A DNA stretch of 64,000 nt from Flavobacterium turcicum (GTDB lineage: Bacteria > Bacteroidota > Bacteroidia > Flavobacteriales > Flavobacteriaceae). Both the position numbers and the translations under genes were made by a program. The DNA is taken from the NCBI RefSeq assembly GCF_011365745.1, contig NZ_JAAOBY010000001.1, positions 372,001 to 436,000 of the forward strand. The letters are read 5' to 3'. Below the pieces are notes generated by a model. That model saw only the letters and a list, made by a program, of their open reading frames with translations. It did not search any database and was not told the DNA's origin. Below are positions 8,712 through 16,630 of the stretch, in pieces (within the stretch, counting starts at the first letter, position 1; every line of letters starts with the position of its first letter).

Positions 8712-9869
8712 ATGCCTTTATACCATAAATTAGGGACTTTCCCTCAAAAAAGACACACGCAGTTCGAAAAACCAAACGGTGGTTTTTATTACGAACAGCT
8801 ATTTGGAACAGAGGGTTTTCACGGACACTCGTCCTTATCCTACCACGTTCACAGGCCTACACAAGTAAAAGAAATTTTAAATTCGTATTCAGTAGAGCCA
8901 AAAATTGCCATCGGCAAAAACATTAAATCATTACTCTTAAAAGGGTTTGAATTAAAACCAGAAGACGATTTTTTAGACAGTCGCAAGGCCTTGTTGGTCA
9001 ATAAAGATTGTACTATAGGTCTAGCAGCTCCGCGCAAATCACTCACACAGTATTTTTATAAAAATGCCGATGCTGATGAACTAATTTTCATCCACAGAGG
9101 AAAAGGAAAATTACGTACCATGCTAGGTAATATTCCTTTTGAGTATGGTGATTATTTGATTATCCCACGAGGAATTATCTACCAAATTGAATTTGATACA
9201 GAGGATAATCGCTTGTTTTACGTAGAATCATTTGCTCCATTTTATACTCCAAAACGTTATAAAAACGAATCGGGTCAACACTTAGAGCATTCTCCTTTCT
9301 GTGAGCGTGATTTTATTTTGCCAAACGAATTAGAAACGAATGATGAAAAAGGTGATTTCTTAATCAAAATCAAAAAAGAGGGCATGTTGCATGAAGTCAT
9401 TTATGCCACGCATCCTTTTGATGTAGTTGGTTGGGATGGTTACAATTTTCCATACGGTTTCAGTATTCATAATTTTGAGCCTATCACAGGCCGCGTACAC
9501 CAACCGCCACCGGTGCACCAAACTTTTGAGACCAGTACTTTTGTAGTGTGCTCCTTCGTGCCGCGTTTGTACGATTACCACCCAAAATCAATTCCAGCAC
9601 CCTACAATCACAGTAATATTGATAGCGATGAGGTTTTGTACTATGTTGATGGCGATTTTATGTCACGCAACAACATCGAGCAAGGTCATATCACGTTGCA
9701 CCCAAAAGGTATTCCGCACGGTCCTGCGCCAGGAGCAATGGAGCGCAGTATTGGTCACACCGGAACCGAAGAATTAGCCGTAATGGTTGATACTTTCCGA
9801 CCGCTGATGGTTACTGAAGAGGCTATGGGTCTTGACGATGGTCAATACTACAAATCTTGGGTTGAATAA
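8712..9869 (+). CDS. hmgA: Homogentisate 1,2-dioxygenase
   Basis: A non-haem iron enzyme that opens the ring of homogentisate to maleylacetoacetate in tyrosine/phenylalanine breakdown. The protein has 385 residues, shorter than the human enzyme (445) but usual for Bacteroidota. The cupin-type iron ligands are recognisable in the C-terminal half: PAPYNHSNIDSDEVLYYVDG with His and Glu, and HPKGIPHGPAPGAMERSIG with a further His. The next gene, hppD, makes its substrate, so the two form a catabolic unit. A dispersed element lies between them. No fumarylacetoacetase gene is in the window. Confidence 0.95.
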   Translation: MPLYHKLGTFPQKRHTQFEKPNGGFYYEQLFGTEGFHGHSSLSYHVHRPTQVKEILNSYSVEPKIAIGKNIKSLLLKGFELKPEDDFLDSRKALLVNKDCTIGLAAPRKSLTQYFYKNADADELIFIHRGKGKLRTMLGNIPFEYGDYLIIPRGIIYQIEFDTEDNRLFYVESFAPFYTPKRYKNESGQHLEHSPFCERDFILPNELETNDEKGDFLIKIKKEGMLHEVIYATHPFDVVGWDGYNFPYGFSIHNFEPITGRVHQPPPVHQTFETSTFVVCSFVPRLYDYHPKSIPAPYNHSNIDSDEVLYYVDGDFMSRNNIEQGHITLHPKGIPHGPAPGAMERSIGHTGTEELAVMVDTFRPLMVTEEAMGLDDGQYYKSWVE

Positions 9870-9891
9870 ATAAGTTTTTACCTTGGATTTC

Positions 9892-9971
9892 AGGAGCTAT
9901 TTCCTGCTGTACGCTATATCTTTTCCTGGCTAAAGAAGCCAGAAAAAGGATGCCGCTACCATCAGGGCTAT
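9892..9971 (+). repeat. Dispersed intergenic element, copy 3
   Basis: It runs from AGGAGCTATTTCCTGCTGTACGC to AAAGGATGCCGCTACCATCAGGGCTA. The centre is a hairpin, CTTTTCCTGGCT/AGCCAGAAAAAG, with a 5-nt loop. It lies between hmgA and hppD and could act as a transcript-stabilising or attenuating stem. Copy 4 (47851-47942) shares the segment CTATATCTTTT...AAAAGGATGCCGCT with minor changes. Confidence 0.8.
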
Positions 9972-10062
9972 GAATACAGCATTTAGAACCATTTTAATAA
10001 AATCACAAATCAATTCTTTTATGAGATTCCCGTCTAAAAAAGAATTTAAAAACAAATATAAT

Positions 10063-11223
10063 ATGTCAAAAGAAGTAAAATCAGTAGAGTACGGACTAGA
10101 AAAAATATTCGAAGGAGCGCAAGATTTCTTGCCACTTTTAGGAACCGATTATGTAGAGTTTTATGTAGGTAACGCTAAGCAGTCGGCACATTACTACAAA
10201 ACAGCATTTGGGTACCAATCCTTAGCTTATGCCGGTCTTGAAACAGGAGTAAAAGACAGAACATCTTACGTTTTGAAACAAGATAAAATCCGAATTGTGT
10301 TAACTACGCCATTAACACAGGATTCACCTTTACATGATCATTTAAAAAAACATGGCGATGGTGTAAAAGTAGCAGCGCTTTGGGTTGAAGATGCTACAAG
10401 TGCTTACGAAGAAACCATGAAACGTGGTGCACGCTCTTTTATGGAACCAACTATCGAAGAAGATGAGTTTGGTCAAGTAGTACGTTCTGGAATTTACACT
10501 TACGGCGAAACCGTACATATTTTTGTAGAGCGTAAAAACTACAACGGTGTATTTTTACCAGGTTACAAAGAGTGGAAATCGGATTATAATCCAGAGCCAA
10601 CTGGTTTAAAATACATTGATCACATGGTTGGAAATGTAGGTTGGAACGAAATGAATACTTGGGTAAAGTTCTACGAAGAAGTAATGGGATTTGTTAACTT
10701 CCTTTCTTTTGATGACAAACAAATCAATACCGAATATTCAGCCTTGATGAGTAAAGTAATGTCTAACGGAAACGGACGTATTAAATTCCCAATCAACGAA
10801 CCAGCCGAAGGTAAAAAGAGATCTCAAATTGAAGAATATTTAGATTTTTACGGAGGTCCAGGAATTCAACACATCGCTATTGCTACAGATGATATCATTA
10901 AAACCGTGAGCCAATTAAAAGCAAGAGGTGTTGAGTTTTTATCAGCGCCGCCGCATACCTATTATGAAGCAATTCCAGAACGTTTAGGCGCTCACATGGG
11001 TATGATGAAAGAAGATATCAACGAAATCGAAAAATTAGCCATCATGGTTGATGCCGATGAAGATGGGTATTTGTTACAAATTTTCACCAAACCAGTTCAG
11101 GATCGACCTACCTTGTTTTTTGAAATTATTCAACGAATGGGAGCAAAAGGCTTCGGTGCAGGTAACTTTAAAGCCCTTTTTGAGTCAATTGAACGCGAAC
11201 AGCAATTGCGAGGAACGCTATAA
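10063..11223 (+). CDS. hppD: 4-hydroxyphenylpyruvate dioxygenase
   Basis: Converts 4-hydroxyphenylpyruvate to homogentisate, the step before HmgA. The protein has 386 residues from the chosen start MSKEVKSVEYGLEK. An in-frame ATG 31 codons upstream would add a non-conserved tail derived from the region beside the repeat element, so I reject it. Two vicinal-oxygen-chelate domains are present. The iron ligands are visible in order: His in IDHMVGNVGW, His in GIQHIAIATDDI and Glu in LFFEIIQRMG, with the C-terminal gate helix GFGAGNFKALFESIE. It is paired with hmgA. Confidence 0.96.
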   Translation: MSKEVKSVEYGLEKIFEGAQDFLPLLGTDYVEFYVGNAKQSAHYYKTAFGYQSLAYAGLETGVKDRTSYVLKQDKIRIVLTTPLTQDSPLHDHLKKHGDGVKVAALWVEDATSAYEETMKRGARSFMEPTIEEDEFGQVVRSGIYTYGETVHIFVERKNYNGVFLPGYKEWKSDYNPEPTGLKYIDHMVGNVGWNEMNTWVKFYEEVMGFVNFLSFDDKQINTEYSALMSKVMSNGNGRIKFPINEPAEGKKRSQIEEYLDFYGGPGIQHIAIATDDIIKTVSQLKARGVEFLSAPPHTYYEAIPERLGAHMGMMKEDINEIEKLAIMVDADEDGYLLQIFTKPVQDRPTLFFEIIQRMGAKGFGAGNFKALFESIEREQQLRGTL

Positions 11224-11331
11224 AAGTTGCTTTTTTTTACATTATGCAAAAAAATAAGCAACTTTAAACACTATTCTTTATTGATGATGTGTTAAACTTT
11301 ATTTTTAGCCAAAATAACTGGATTTGTTAGC

Positions 11332-11339
11332 TACCTTTG
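11332..11339 (+). promoter_or_regulatory. -7 promoter box of the candidate small RNA
   Basis: TACCTTTG is an exact TAnnTTTG box, with transcription expected to begin near 11346. No gene begins for 170 nt, and a terminator intervenes. Confidence 0.5.
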
Positions 11340-11345
11340 CACTCG

Positions 11346-11453
11346 CAAAACGGAAGGGGTGGTTTCCTTCCGAGTTGATATAAATTTCATAGTTTATAGT
11401 TTTTTGGTTAGTTAATAGCATAAAAACTCAGTCTTTATTGGCTGAGTTTTTTT
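11346..11453 (+). ncRNA. Candidate small RNA of about 108 nt between hppD and the DUF3108 gene
   Basis: The segment has a -7 box (11332-11339), a 5' hairpin with a perfect 7-bp stem CGGAAGG/CCTTCCG (11351-11372), an AT-rich middle, and an intrinsic terminator (11423-11453, stem AAAACTCAG/CTGAGTTTT then a T-run). No open frame of useful length is present. This is the layout of a free-standing small RNA; the alternative is an attenuated leader of the DUF3108 gene. I cannot match it to a known family from memory. Confidence 0.5.
11423..11453 (+). terminator. Intrinsic terminator
   Basis: Nine-bp stem AAAACTCAG/CTGAGTTTT with a 10-nt loop followed by a T-run. It lies 58 nt before the DUF3108 gene, so it ends either the candidate small RNA or an attenuated leader. 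Confidence 0.8.
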
Positions 11454-11510
11454 GTTTTGATATATTTGGAATAAAATTTGCACAAGCAGTTCTAAACGAT
11501 ACATCAAGTA

Positions 11511-12281
11511 ATGAAAAAATTAATACTAATCTTTGTACTGCTACTTTCTTTAAGTTTTGATACGCCTCAAGAAGATGCCTACACTACTGGCGAATGGTTT
11601 AAATTAAGAATCCATTACGGATTTGTAAATGCCGGATACGCTACACTCGAAGTAAAAGATGCTTCTCTCAACTCCAAAAAAACACATCATATAATTGGTA
11701 AAGGGTATACCACTGGAATGTCTCGCTTTTTCTTTAAAGTTGATGACTTATATGAAACCTATATTGACAAAGAAACTCGTAATCCGTACCAATTTGTTCG
11801 AAAAATAAACGAGGGAGGATATGTTAAAAACCAAGAAGGTTTTATCAATCAAACCGCTAATAAAGTTACGGTTAAAGACTATAAAAATAAGACTGAAAAA
11901 TCCTTTAGCGTTCCCAAAAATACACAAGACATTTTATCTACCTTTTATTATTTAAGGAATCATCCTAATATTGATAAGTTAAATGTAGGCGAATCTATCG
12001 CAATCGACATGTTTTTTGATGACGAAACTACTAAATTCAGGCTAAAGTTCATTGGTCGAGAAAATATAAGTACTAAATTTGGGGTCGTGCCTGCTATGAT
12101 TTTTAGACCGCTCGTGCAATCTGGGCGTGTTTTTAAAGAGCAAGAAAGTGTTACCGTTTGGATTTCAGACGATGATAATAAATTACCACTTAGGGTAAAA
12201 GCTAGTCTTGCAGTAGGTTCCATTAAAGCAGATTTAGATGCATATAAAGGCTTGAAAGGAGCTTTCAAAACAAAAAAATAA
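11511..12281 (+). CDS. DUF3108 domain protein, exported
   Basis: A 256-residue protein with an N-terminal signal peptide (hydrophobic residues 3-15, LILIFVLLLSLSF) and a mature part of alternating beta strands typical of DUF3108. Members are periplasmic envelope proteins of unknown biochemistry. The start of the domain is seen in GEWFKLRIHYGFVNAGYATLEV. Its TAA overlaps the ATG of the following dioxygenase gene by one base, so the two are translationally linked. This coupling to a cytoplasmic tryptophan dioxygenase is not obviously functional. Confidence 0.85.
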   Translation: MKKLILIFVLLLSLSFDTPQEDAYTTGEWFKLRIHYGFVNAGYATLEVKDASLNSKKTHHIIGKGYTTGMSRFFFKVDDLYETYIDKETRNPYQFVRKINEGGYVKNQEGFINQTANKVTVKDYKNKTEKSFSVPKNTQDILSTFYYLRNHPNIDKLNVGESIAIDMFFDDETTKFRLKFIGRENISTKFGVVPAMIFRPLVQSGRVFKEQESVTVWISDDDNKLPLRVKASLAVGSIKADLDAYKGLKGAFKTKK

Positions 12282-13216
12282 TGAGCAATACCGATCAATC
12301 AGAATCGATTCTATCAGCAATTGACCGTAAATACGAAGCTATAAATCAAAAAACAGAAACGCATCTCGAAGGTTTATTGTGGTCTAAACCCATAACGTAT
12401 TGGGATTATATTCAAACCGATGCCTTACTAAATTTACAAGTGCAACGTACCGTTTTGCCAGACGAAATGGTATTTATCATGTACCACCAAGTCAACGAAC
12501 TTTTGTTTAAAATGATTCTTTGGGAAATCAAACAAATAGCGTATCAAGACAATATTTCAACTGCTTTTTTTACCGAAAGATTGAGTAGAGTCAGTCGTTA
12601 TTTTGATATGCTTACCACTTCATTCGATATTATGGGTAATGGCATGGAGGTTGATCAATACATGAAGTTCAGAAATACACTTACACCCGCCAGTGGTTTT
12701 CAAAGTGCGCAATACCGAATGATTGAATTTGCATCTACTGATTTGATAAATTTGATTGATGCCCGTTACCGAGAATCAATTGATCGTAATACATCTTATG
12801 AATTTGCGTTAGAACATTTGTATTGGCAAGCAGCTGGAAAAGATTACCACACTGGTAAAAAATCCTATTTATTAGAAGAGTTTGAGCGAAAGTACAAAAA
12901 AGACTTTTTAGCTCACATGGAAGAATATAATACGATTAACATTTGGCAAAAATTCAAACAGTTGCCTACTGAAGATCAAAAGAATGAAAAATTAGTGCAA
13001 GCCATGCGTCATTATGATCATACGGTAAACATCACATGGGTTATGCAGCATCTAAACACTGCAAAGAAATATATTGATCAAAGTGGGCAAGGAGACGGTG
13101 AGGCAACAGGTGGTAGTGATTGGAAAAAATATATGCATCCTAAATACCAAAGGAGAATTTTTTTCCCAGAGTTGTGGACTGATGATGAATTAGCCAATTG
13201 GGGAGTGGAAGCTTAG
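12281..13216 (+). CDS. kynA: Tryptophan 2,3-dioxygenase family protein
   Basis: A haem dioxygenase that converts tryptophan to N-formylkynurenine. The protein has 311 residues. The conserved helix MVFIMYHQVNELLFKMILWEI (residues 63-83) holds the distal His region, the active-site helix R-x-x-x-TPASGFQSAQYR is present, and ITWVMQHLNTAKKYI near residue 250 would carry the proximal haem His. The start overlaps the DUF3108 stop by one base. With hppD/hmgA nearby it makes an aromatic amino-acid breakdown neighbourhood, but no kynureninase or formamidase gene is here. The substrate call is by family, so moderately sure. Confidence 0.87.
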   Translation: MSNTDQSESILSAIDRKYEAINQKTETHLEGLLWSKPITYWDYIQTDALLNLQVQRTVLPDEMVFIMYHQVNELLFKMILWEIKQIAYQDNISTAFFTERLSRVSRYFDMLTTSFDIMGNGMEVDQYMKFRNTLTPASGFQSAQYRMIEFASTDLINLIDARYRESIDRNTSYEFALEHLYWQAAGKDYHTGKKSYLLEEFERKYKKDFLAHMEEYNTINIWQKFKQLPTEDQKNEKLVQAMRHYDHTVNITWVMQHLNTAKKYIDQSGQGDGEATGGSDWKKYMHPKYQRRIFFPELWTDDELANWGVEA

Positions 13217-13236
13217 GTTGAATTAAAAAAGAAGGT

Positions 13237-14457
13237 TTGAAACAAATTTTTATAATAATATTAGTAGTGTTTACAATGGTTTCTTGTAAACAATCAGAAG
13301 AAGTAAACGAAGAAAAAAAAGTAACAATTGTTCCAAAAAAGGGAGAGTTCGGTTTTGTGTACGCTGATTTTAATGTGGTACACGACACGATTCAAAAAGG
13401 AGATACCTTTGGGACATTGTTAGAATCTCAAAATATTGGCGACCGACAAGTATACGATATCATCGCTAAAGTGAAAGATAGTTTTGATGTGCGGTCCATT
13501 CGTATTAACAAGCCGTTTACTTTGCTACGTTCTAAAAACAAAAAAAACGACCTTCAAGTTTTTATCTACCAACCCGATAATTTGAGTTACTACGTTGTTG
13601 ATTTTAGAGATACTGCCATTGCTGTTTATAAAAAAGTAAAACCGGTTACTATTAAACGCCGCACCATTGGTGGTGTTTTAAAAGAATCGTTATCGGAAAC
13701 CTTGGGTAACGAAAAAATTGAAGGCGCGTTGGCTAGTAAAATCGCTAAAATTTACGCCTATTCTATCGATTTTATGAAATTGAAAAAAGGCGATCGTTTT
13801 GCGTTGACGTTTACTGAACGGTATATCAATGACTCCATTTATGACGGTGTCGAAGAGTTAGAAGCTTCTTTTTTTGAATACCGGGGCAAAATAATTTACG
13901 CATTTGCATTTGAACCCAATTCCAATAGTGATAAAGTAGAGTATTACGATGAGCAAGGTAAAACACTCAAGAATTTCTTTTTAAAGTCGCCTATCAAATT
14001 CAGTCGTATTTCTTCTCGATTTTCATCCAGCAGATTTCATCCGGTACAACATCGCTGGAAAGCACATAAAGGAACTGATTATGCGGCTCCACGCGGCACA
14101 CCTATAACTTCTACTGCCGGAGGTGTGGTTGAACAAAGCGGTTATACAGCAGGCAACGGTAATTTTGTTAAGGTAAAACACAACGGAACCTATTCTACGC
14201 AGTATTTGCACATGTCTAAAATTTTAGTTCGCCGTGGGCAACGTGTTACACAAGGACAAGTAATTGGCTTGGTTGGTAGTACAGGTTTAGCTACTGGGCC
14301 ACATGTTTGCTATCGTTTCTGGAAAAATGGCGTACAGGTCGATGCGCTTCGATTAAAATTACCTTCGGGCGAACCGATGTCAGGTGCAAATAAAGATCGA
14401 TTTATGAAGCAAATTACACCACTTAAATTTGAATTGGATAGCATTGCAAATTTATAA
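13237..14457 (+). CDS. M23 peptidoglycan endopeptidase, lipoprotein, TTG start
   Basis: A putative zinc peptidase that cuts peptidoglycan cross-links at the envelope. The protein has 406 residues. A TTG codon begins the only frame that keeps the lipoprotein signal (IIILVVFTMVSC with lipid Cys17). A linker domain follows, then the LytM domain from about residue 260: HKGTDYAAP has zinc ligands His277 and Asp281. The last motif, normally HxH, reads HVCYRF (His356-Val-Cys358), so the third ligand would be Cys. As I recall, several Bacteroidota homologues share this. It is 20 nt after kynA. Activity is plausible but unproven. Confidence 0.87.
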   Translation: MKQIFIIILVVFTMVSCKQSEEVNEEKKVTIVPKKGEFGFVYADFNVVHDTIQKGDTFGTLLESQNIGDRQVYDIIAKVKDSFDVRSIRINKPFTLLRSKNKKNDLQVFIYQPDNLSYYVVDFRDTAIAVYKKVKPVTIKRRTIGGVLKESLSETLGNEKIEGALASKIAKIYAYSIDFMKLKKGDRFALTFTERYINDSIYDGVEELEASFFEYRGKIIYAFAFEPNSNSDKVEYYDEQGKTLKNFFLKSPIKFSRISSRFSSSRFHPVQHRWKAHKGTDYAAPRGTPITSTAGGVVEQSGYTAGNGNFVKVKHNGTYSTQYLHMSKILVRRGQRVTQGQVIGLVGSTGLATGPHVCYRFWKNGVQVDALRLKLPSGEPMSGANKDRFMKQITPLKFELDSIANL

Positions 14458-14573
14458 TTTGCGGTTTTCTTAGGATCTGATTTTAAATACTGTTTGATTT
14501 TTTTCAAAATGCGGGTTTTTGCTTCATATTGTTATATCCTGATAGCGGTAGAAACGTTTCCAACATTTTTAAG

Positions 14574-14581
14574 TATTTTTG
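14574..14581 (+). promoter_or_regulatory. -7 promoter box for pgi
   Basis: TATTTTTG matches TAnnTTTG and lies 34 nt before the chosen pgi start. This supports the start at 14616, because the longer frame would begin upstream of this promoter. Confidence 0.5.
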
Positions 14582-14615
14582 CAACACTTTTAATTTTACT
14601 ACAAATACCAATTTA

Positions 14616-16268
14616 ATGGCTTTACATACAATAAATCCAACGGCTACTGCTGCTTGGAAACAACTAGAAATGCACTTTCAAACTATGAAAGAGGCAAAAA
14701 TGCAAGATTTATTTCAGCAAGATGCAACCAGAACAGCTCAGTTTAACTTGCAATGGAATGATTTCTTGGTAGACTTTTCTAAAAATATCATTACTAACGA
14801 AACACTTTCGTTATTACTTGAATTAGCCAATCAAGTTGGTTTAAAAGAAGCTATTGCGGAATATTTTGGAGGTGCGATTATCAATCAAACCGAAAATAGA
14901 GCCGTACTGCATACTGCTTTGCGTGCTCCTGCGGATGCTACTGTTATGGTTGATGGTATAAATGTAATGCCAGAGGTTAATGAGGTTAAAGCCAAAATTG
15001 AATCGTTTACCAATGAAGTTACTTCTGGAGCCCGCAAAGGATATACGGGTAAACCATTTACTGATGTTGTAAATATAGGAATTGGTGGATCTGATTTAGG
15101 GCCAGCGATGGTAGTAGAGGCGCTTGCGTATTACAAAAATCATTTGAATGTGCATTTTGTTTCTAATGTAGATGGTGATCATGTTCAAGAAGTAATTAAA
15201 AAACTAAATCCCGAAACAACACTTTTTGTAATTGTCTCAAAAACTTTTACCACACAAGAAACTTTAACGAATTCAGAAACTATTAAAAAGTGGTTTTTAT
15301 CCGAAGAGTTTGGGACAAGTCAGGCTGATATTGCCAAACATTTTGTGGCAGTTTCAACCAATATCGAAAAAGTTACAGCTTTTGGTATTGATCCCGATGC
15401 AGTGTTCCCAATGTGGGATTGGGTTGGTGGTCGTTTTTCATTATGGAGTGCGGTAGGACTTTCTATCAGTCTATCTGTTGGATATGCTAATTTTGAACAA
15501 TTGCTTTCAGGTGCAAATGCTATGGATGAGCATTTTAAAACTACCGAGTTTGATACTAATATTCCTGTAGTTTTAGCTTTGCTAAGTGTTTGGTACAATA
15601 ATTTTTTTGGTGCCGAGAGTGAAGCGCTTATTCCGTACACGCAATATTTGCAAAAATTAGCACCTTACTTACAACAAGGCACCATGGAAAGTAATGGTAA
15701 AAGTGTGGGTCGCGATGGTCAAAAAGTAAATTATCAAACCGGAACCATTATTTGGGGAGAGCCGGGTACGAATTCGCAACACGCCTTTTTTCAATTAATT
15801 CATCAAGGTACCAAATTGATTCCAGCAGATTTTATTGGATATGTATCCTCTCTACATGGCGACGAAAATCATCATGATAAGTTAATGTCTAATTTCTTTG
15901 CACAAACAGAAGCATTGTTACACGGAAAAACGGCTGAGCAAGTTCAAGCTGAATTCGATAAACAAGGATTAAGCGAAGCCAAAGCAAATGAGTTACGAGC
16001 TTTTAAAGTTTTTGAAGGTAATAAACCGACTAATACAATCTTGATTCAAAAATTAACTCCTGCTTCTCTTGGTTCATTGATTGCTATGTACGAGCATAAA
16101 ATTTTTGTTCAAGGTGTAATTTGGAATATTTTTAGCTTTGATCAATGGGGAGTTGAATTAGGGAAACAGTTGGCAAATTCTATATTAAATGAAATTGAGA
16201 GCAAGTCTGTTAACACACATGATAGTTCTACTACTTTTTTACTTGAATATTTTTTAAAAAACAAATAA
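14616..16268 (+). CDS. pgi: Glucose-6-phosphate isomerase
   Basis: Interconverts glucose-6-phosphate and fructose-6-phosphate in glycolysis/gluconeogenesis. The protein has 550 residues from [15 protein letters not shown] longer frame starting 29 codons upstream would precede the -7 box and is rejected. Family marks: [14 protein letters not shown], the phosphosugar SIS loop [12 protein letters not shown], the signature [15 protein letters not shown], the catalytic Glu/His region [23 protein letters not shown], and the C-terminal catalytic Lys in [13 protein letters not shown]. It is a single gene closed by a strong terminator. Confidence 0.97.
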   Translation: MALHTINPTATAAWKQLEMHFQTMKEAKMQDLFQQDATRTAQFNLQWNDFLVDFSKNIITNETLSLLLELANQVGLKEAIAEYFGGAIINQTENRAVLHTALRAPADATVMVDGINVMPEVNEVKAKIESFTNEVTSGARKGYTGKPFTDVVNIGIGGSDLGPAMVVEALAYYKNHLNVHFVSNVDGDHVQEVIKKLNPETTLFVIVSKTFTTQETLTNSETIKKWFLSEEFGTSQADIAKHFVAVSTNIEKVTAFGIDPDAVFPMWDWVGGRFSLWSAVGLSISLSVGYANFEQLLSGANAMDEHFKTTEFDTNIPVVLALLSVWYNNFFGAESEALIPYTQYLQKLAPYLQQGTMESNGKSVGRDGQKVNYQTGTIIWGEPGTNSQHAFFQLIHQGTKLIPADFIGYVSSLHGDENHHDKLMSNFFAQTEALLHGKTAEQVQAEFDKQGLSEAKANELRAFKVFEGNKPTNTILIQKLTPASLGSLIAMYEHKIFVQGVIWNIFSFDQWGVELGKQLANSILNEIESKSVNTHDSSTTFLLEYFLKNK

Positions 16269-16330
16269 ATCAAAATTTGATTCATCAATTTGTTTGAAAA
16301 CATTCTTGTTTTGAACTAATTACAAATAAC

Positions 16331-16365
16331 AAAAGCCTCAATAAAATATTTATTGAGGCTTTTTT
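16331..16365 (+). terminator. Terminator after pgi
   Basis: Thirteen-bp stem AAAAGCCTCAATA/TATTGAGGCTTTT with a 7-nt loop, followed by T residues. Confidence 0.88.
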
Positions 16366-16630
16366 ATGGTTAAGAGTCTCTTTTTAAATGATTTCAACTG
16401 AAAAATTGCATTTTTTTTACTTTATTTTATTCCTTAATATTTGCATTTAATTTATCAATTTATGTTTTTTATTGCGAATATTTTTAAAATTTCAATCGTT
16501 ATAGTTTAAAATTAATTATTACTTCAATTTTTAATCCTTCCAAATTAGCTTTCTTAACCTTGTGTTAACTTACTAAACTAAAAATGTTATAATTTTGCCA
16601 AATATTTTTAAACTAAACAAAAAAGCAAAA
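16366..16630 (+). promoter_or_regulatory. AT-rich upstream region of the TonB-receptor gene, with -7 box
   Basis: No coding frame is visible. A -7 box, TAATTTTG, is at 16590-16597, which leaves a leader of about 27 nt before the chosen start. The flanking 200 nt are extremely AT-rich, as upstream regions of strongly expressed outer-membrane genes often are. No clear -33 box lies at the right distance. Confidence 0.45.

Noticed and set aside
9970-10062. N-terminal extension of hppD by 31 codons
   Set aside because: It covers sequence beside the dispersed element and does not resemble HPPD; the conserved start is MSKEVKSVEYG at 10063.
14529-14615. N-terminal extension of pgi by 29 codons
   Set aside because: It would start upstream of the -7 promoter box at 14574-14581.
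15320-15640. Minus-strand frame over pgi
   Set aside because: Shadow of the isomerase coding sequence.
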